This document shows positions 58,647 through 64,000 of a stretch of DNA of 64,000 bases, one piece after another. The notes under the pieces are model-generated. The model was not told the origin of the DNA, did not search any database, and saw nothing but the letters and a program-made list of their open reading frames with translations. The DNA lies in the NCBI GenBank assembly GCA_028693445.1, contig JAQUVI010000001.1, forward strand, positions 1 to 64,000, read 5' to 3'. This DNA is from Candidatus Absconditabacteria bacterium. GTDB taxonomy: Bacteria > Patescibacteriota > Gracilibacteria > Absconditabacterales > Absconditicoccaceae. Positions within the stretch are counted from its first letter, which is position 1. Every line of letters starts with the position of its first letter. A program made the position numbers and the translations under genes.

Positions 58647-61019
58647 ATGGCAGAAAATTTAGTTATCGTGGAGTCTCCTGCGAAATCACAAACGATTAAA
58701 AAATTTCTTTGACCAGATTTTGAGGTAAAAGCGTCCTTTGGACACGTAGTAGATCTTCCTCAAAAATCACTTTGAATTGATATAGAAAATAATTTCCAAC
58801 CACAATACGAAGTATCACCAGACAAGAAAAGAGTAATTTCAGAACTCAAATCTTTGGCAAAAAATGCCAAAAAAGTCTGGATCGCTACCGATGAAGATCG
58901 TGAGGGAGAAGCTATTGGACGACATGTAGCAAATCAACTTTGACTAGATATTAAAAAAACTGCAAGAATAGTTTTTCATGAAATTACCAAGAATGCTATA
59001 CAACATGCAGTAGAAAATCCAAGAACTTTGGATATGCATTTGGTTGATGCTCAACAAGCTAGAAGAGTACTAGATAGACTTGTGTGATTTGAGTTATCAC
59101 CGGTGCTTCGAAGAAAAATTAAAGCAGGTCTAAGTGCCTGAAGAGTGCAATCAGTTGCAGTAAGATTGATTGTTGAAAGAGAAAGAGAAATCCAAAAATT
59201 CCAATCAGAATCCAGCTTTAAAGTAGTTGGATTTTTTGTGTGAGAAGTAAAACAATCATTTAAAGCTGAGCTTTCAAAAGAATTCAAAACCCAAGAAGAA
59301 GCACAAAACTTTTTGGAAGAAATAAAATCAGCACTATATAATATTTCAGATATTGAAGTGAAACCAGGGAAAAAATCTCCTTCTGCTCCATTTACTACTT
59401 CAACACTTCAACAAGAAGCAAGTCGTAAAATGGGATTTCCTGTTGCTAGAACAATGCAAGTTGCTCAAAAATTATACGAAGCAGGGTTGATTACTTATAT
59501 GAGAACTGATTCTGTAAATCTTTCTGAAACAGCAGTTAATGCTTGTCAGCAAGAAATAACAAAACTTTATGGAAAAGAATATTCAAATCCAACATATTAT
59601 AAAACCAAATCAAAAGGCTCTCAAGAAGCTCACGAATGTATCAGACCTACGCATATGGAAAATTCTATGGCATGAGACGATCCTCAACAAAAAAAACTTT
59701 ATGACCTTATTCGAAAAAGAACATTAGCATCTCAAATGGCTCCTGCAGTAGTTGAAAAAACTAAAGCAACAATAGATATTTCTTCAAGTAAACTAAAATT
59801 TATTGCAACAGGAGAGGTAATAAAATTTGAATGATTCCTCAAAGTATATTTAGAATGACGTGATGATGAAGACGAACAAAATCAAGAAGGTATGTTACCA
59901 ATTTTAAAAGAATGAGAAAATTTAATTTCAGAATCTATTTTAGCTTGAGAAAAATTCAAAAAACATCCACCAAGATATACAGAAGCAAGTCTGGTTAAAA
60001 AACTCGAAGAACTTGGAATTTGACGTCCATCTACTTATGCTCCGACAATTTCAACGGTTCAAAAAAGAGGCTACGTAGTCAAAGAAGACAGAACAGGGGA
60101 ACAGAGATCTTTTGTAGAAATGACACTAAAAAACGGTGAAATCACTACGGAAACCAAAACCCAAATTACAGGTGCTGAGAAACAAAAGCTGTTCCCAACA
60201 GATGTTGGAATGGTTGTTACAGATTTTCTTGTAGAGCATTTTTGAGATATCATGGATTATAGTTTTACTGCAACAGTGGAAGAAGATTTTGATAAAATCG
60301 CAGAAAATCAATTGCAACGACAAGATATGATGTTGAATTTTTACTGATCTTTTCATGCATCGGTTGTTGATACTCTTTGAACAGCAGAAAGACAAAGTGG
60401 TGAAAGAGACTTGGGAATTGATCCTGTAAGTTGAAGAAAAGTTATTGCAAGAATTTGAAGATTTGGTCCTATGGTACAAATTGGTCACCAAGATGAAGAA
60501 GAAAAACCAAAATTTTCGTCACTTCCTGCAGGTAAAAATATAGAAACAGTTACATTAGAAGAAGCGCTAAAAATGTTTGCATTACCTAGAGTTGTAGGTA
60601 ATTATGACGGTCAAGAAATGACTTCAGCAATTGGTAAATTCTGACCATATATCAAATGGGGTTCTACTTATGCATCTATTCCTCGTGATGCTGAATATGA
60701 TGTTTTTACAATAACTTCTGAGCAAGCTGAAAACTTGGTAAAAGCCAAAGTTGAACAAGTTAAAAATAGAAATATAAATATATTTGATTATGAATGAAAA
60801 CAAATTGAAGTACTTAGATGACAATATGGTCCATATATAAAATACAATAAAAATAATTTTAAAATCCCAAAATGATGAAAAGATGCAACAGATCTTACGC
60901 TTCAAGATTGTATAGCTATCATAGGTCCAAAAGCGCTTGGTTCAGAAACTCCAACAAAAACAACAAAGCCAAAGAAAAAATCACCAGCAAAAAAAGCTTC
61001 ACCTAAAAAGAAAAAATAA
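58647..61019 (+). CDS. topA: DNA topoisomerase I
   Basis: 790 residues. Toprim: [20 protein letters not shown] and [20 protein letters not shown]. Active site [12 protein letters not shown] with the catalytic Tyr; [20 protein letters not shown] and [19 protein letters not shown] follow. C-terminal repeats are of the Toprim-Crpt type ([39 protein letters not shown]) with no zinc fingers. It ends in a Lys-rich tail, [17 protein letters not shown], a likely DNA-binding end. The stop overlaps the next start (TAATG). Confidence 0.96.
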
Positions 61020-62023
61020 TGTTTTACCTTCGATATGAATATCTATCAGAAAGTTTTCCAAGATGTAATGTTTTCAAAGTTCGTGATAACAAGGAACTTT
61101 TGCATTACACGATACATGAAGATCTTTCTAGTATTGTTAGACAATCATCAGAATATCCAAGATACGAACATTTTTTCTTATTGGATGAAAGTAGATTTTC
61201 TTTTTTTAGATGTGATGTAAATCATATTTTTGAAGAAGAGATAACAATTCATACACTCAATGAGCTTTTAAAAGAGAAAATAAGAGAAACAAAAAACAAT
61301 CATCAGATTTGATGAGAAGTTGTGATGAGCCATATTGACACTATATTTGTAGATTGACAAGAAAAGAAATTTCTTATTTGACAAAAAGGTCAGATTTTCT
61401 TTAGATTATATATTGTATTTTTGGCAAAAACGAGTCTAAATATCTTTGATTCTGTCTATGGTAAAACATTGGATAAAAAAAATATCAATCTGATTCCACA
61501 ATCATTGTATACCTTGCTATTTTTGAGAAACAACCTCAAGAAAGAAAATTTTGTGTTGCTGTATATTACCGAGAGCTACGCAAAAGCAATTACGGTAAAA
61601 GATGGTTTTTATGATTGAATCGATGTATTAAACCTTTGATTAGGATCGCTCAAACAAATGTACAAAGATAATTGAGTTGTCCAGTATCGATACAAAGAAT
61701 ATCAAGCAATCGAAGCAAATCCTCTTGCAAAAGAACTGGTAGTAGAAACATTGGAATTTTATTCACAACTCTTTTGCAAACGATTACTCGAAAAAAACCT
61801 TGGCGGTATGGATATTATTGTTATTTCTCCGATCACCAAAAACGAACATTTCATCGAGACATTCAATAAAGAATATAGAAAAATGAGTAACAATTATATA
61901 GTTCCTTTCCATCATTCAAATTCACTAAATTCTTTTGGCAAAGAGCGAGAACCAGAAGATATGGACAGCTTGGTTTTTGTAAACCAAGAGGATAAAATTA
62001 GAAAATTTATATTGTGAGAATAG
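61019..62023 (+). CDS. Unknown protein coupled to topA
   Basis: 334 residues, not recognised. Its ATG shares a base with the topA stop, so translation is coupled. Sections such as NFVLLYITESYAKAITVKDG and FYDGIDVLNLGLGSLKQMYK recall actin-fold ATPases of the PilM/FtsA type, and GGMDIIVISPITKNEHFIET could be a later strand-loop of that fold, but no phosphate-binding motif is certain. Confidence 0.65.
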
Positions 62024-62096
62024 ATTTATTTGATTGATATTGGGACTCGTTTCCATAGTATTGGTAAGCATTTAAATTTTTAATAAAACTTTATTT

Positions 62097-63377
<1,281 letters not shown>

Positions 63378-63651
63378 TTGAGTTTTGATTCAAAGCTCAA
63401 TAAAGTTTTAGTAGGCATGGATATTAATTCTTTATTAGCTGAGCAATAAAAAGAATAAATAAAAGAAGGAAATCATCATCAAATCAACGTTTTTTGTAGC
63501 CAAAAAGCAGCGATACAATTGTAATTAGACTATGATTCCAAACACGATATTGCCTTGATGATTGATGAATTTTATTTATTTTTTATTGCGAAGCATTTAT
63601 TTAGTTCAAAATGACAAATTAATTATATCTTTTAATCTTTTATAAAACCTT

Positions 63652-63990
63652 ATGAAAAAAATTATTATCGCTACACTAGCTATCAGTGCTATAATCCTTA
63701 CAGGGTGTACTCAAAAAACTCCAGAAGTAGATTTAGATACATTTGCTCAATGTCTTACAGAAAAAGGGGCAACGATTTACACAACTCAAACTTGTGGATA
63801 TTGTCAAAAACAAAAAGCAATGTTTGGTGATAGCCGACAATATATCAACAATGTTGATTGTAATGCACAACCAATTATTTGTTCTCAAGAAGGTATTCAA
63901 TGAGTACCAAATCGAAAAATAAACTGAGAAGATCTTATGTGATTACAATCCTTGGAAACTCTAGCAGAAAAAACAGGTTGTGAAATTTAG
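63652..63990 (+). CDS. Thioredoxin-fold lipoprotein
   Basis: 112 residues. Lipoprotein signal IAISAIILTGC-type (LTGC at residues 16-19). Then ATIYTTQTCGYCQKQKAMFG with a CxxC redox site, IICSQEGIQGVPNRKINGED with the cis-Pro region, and a final Cys. It resembles the soluble thioredoxin-like partner of VKOR-type disulfide systems. The gap 63378-63651 before it holds no gene. Confidence 0.8.
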
Positions 63991-64000
63991 TTTCTCTTGA

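Overview
The window comes from a bacterium that reads UGA as glycine (genetic code 25), which points to the Absconditabacteria (SR1) / Gracilibacteria branch of the Patescibacteria. UGA sits at conserved glycine positions in S12, DnaJ, TyrRS, TopA, ThyA, TruB, MurB and others, and every native gene stops at TAA or TAG. Under the standard code these genes break into fragments, so all coordinates here were rebuilt with UGA = Gly. The DNA is AT-rich. The clearest native promoters read TTGANN-N16-TATAAT.

Layout. (1) 1-2865: a secreted S-layer-like protein. (2) About 2866-18450: an accessory island of small same-strand modules: three KilA-N genes, two dinD copies, two Bro-N copies, four hicBA pairs and five pemK/mazF-like toxin genes. 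These counts include a 6.8-kb direct repeat with no difference found between its copies (4132-10920 and 10977-17765). Most modules end in a shared repeat (hairpin plus terminator), with G/T-rich spacers, 24-bp palindromes and an (AACCGT)n array between them. (3) 18578-21433: rpsL, rpsG, two small unknown genes, rplS, rplY, rpmB and tRNA-Lys. (4) 21519-47528: housekeeping genes on both strands (murB, prmC, dnaX, an RsmB/F-type methyltransferase, dprA, two pilins, rsmA, rsmH, an ftsL-like gene, truB, a DnaQ-type exonuclease, cutA-like, uvrC, folA, thyA, a PD-(D/E)XK nuclease, yceD, tilS) with several membrane proteins. (5) 47610-52479: three minus-strand genes of Bacteroidota type IX secretion/gliding type with no internal UGA, one of which stops at UGA. 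(6) 52719-63990: dnaJ, a cytidylate-kinase-like gene, a membrane protein, an LTA-synthase-like/GDPD fusion, topA, an unknown gene, tyrS and a thioredoxin-like lipoprotein.

Two results stand out. First, each pemK/mazF-like gene is followed by what looks like a small RNA gene on the opposite strand. It has a TTGCAA/TTGCAT-N16-TATAAT promoter, one or more hairpins, and an intrinsic terminator that overlaps the 3' end of the toxin gene. No protein antitoxin is adjacent. The three RNA types differ in sequence while the promoter is conserved, which suggests toxin/convergent-RNA pairs. Second, the PorP/SprF, CHU_C-type and PD40 genes look like a recent import from a standard-code Bacteroidota into a recoded genome, or a chimeric join in the assembly.
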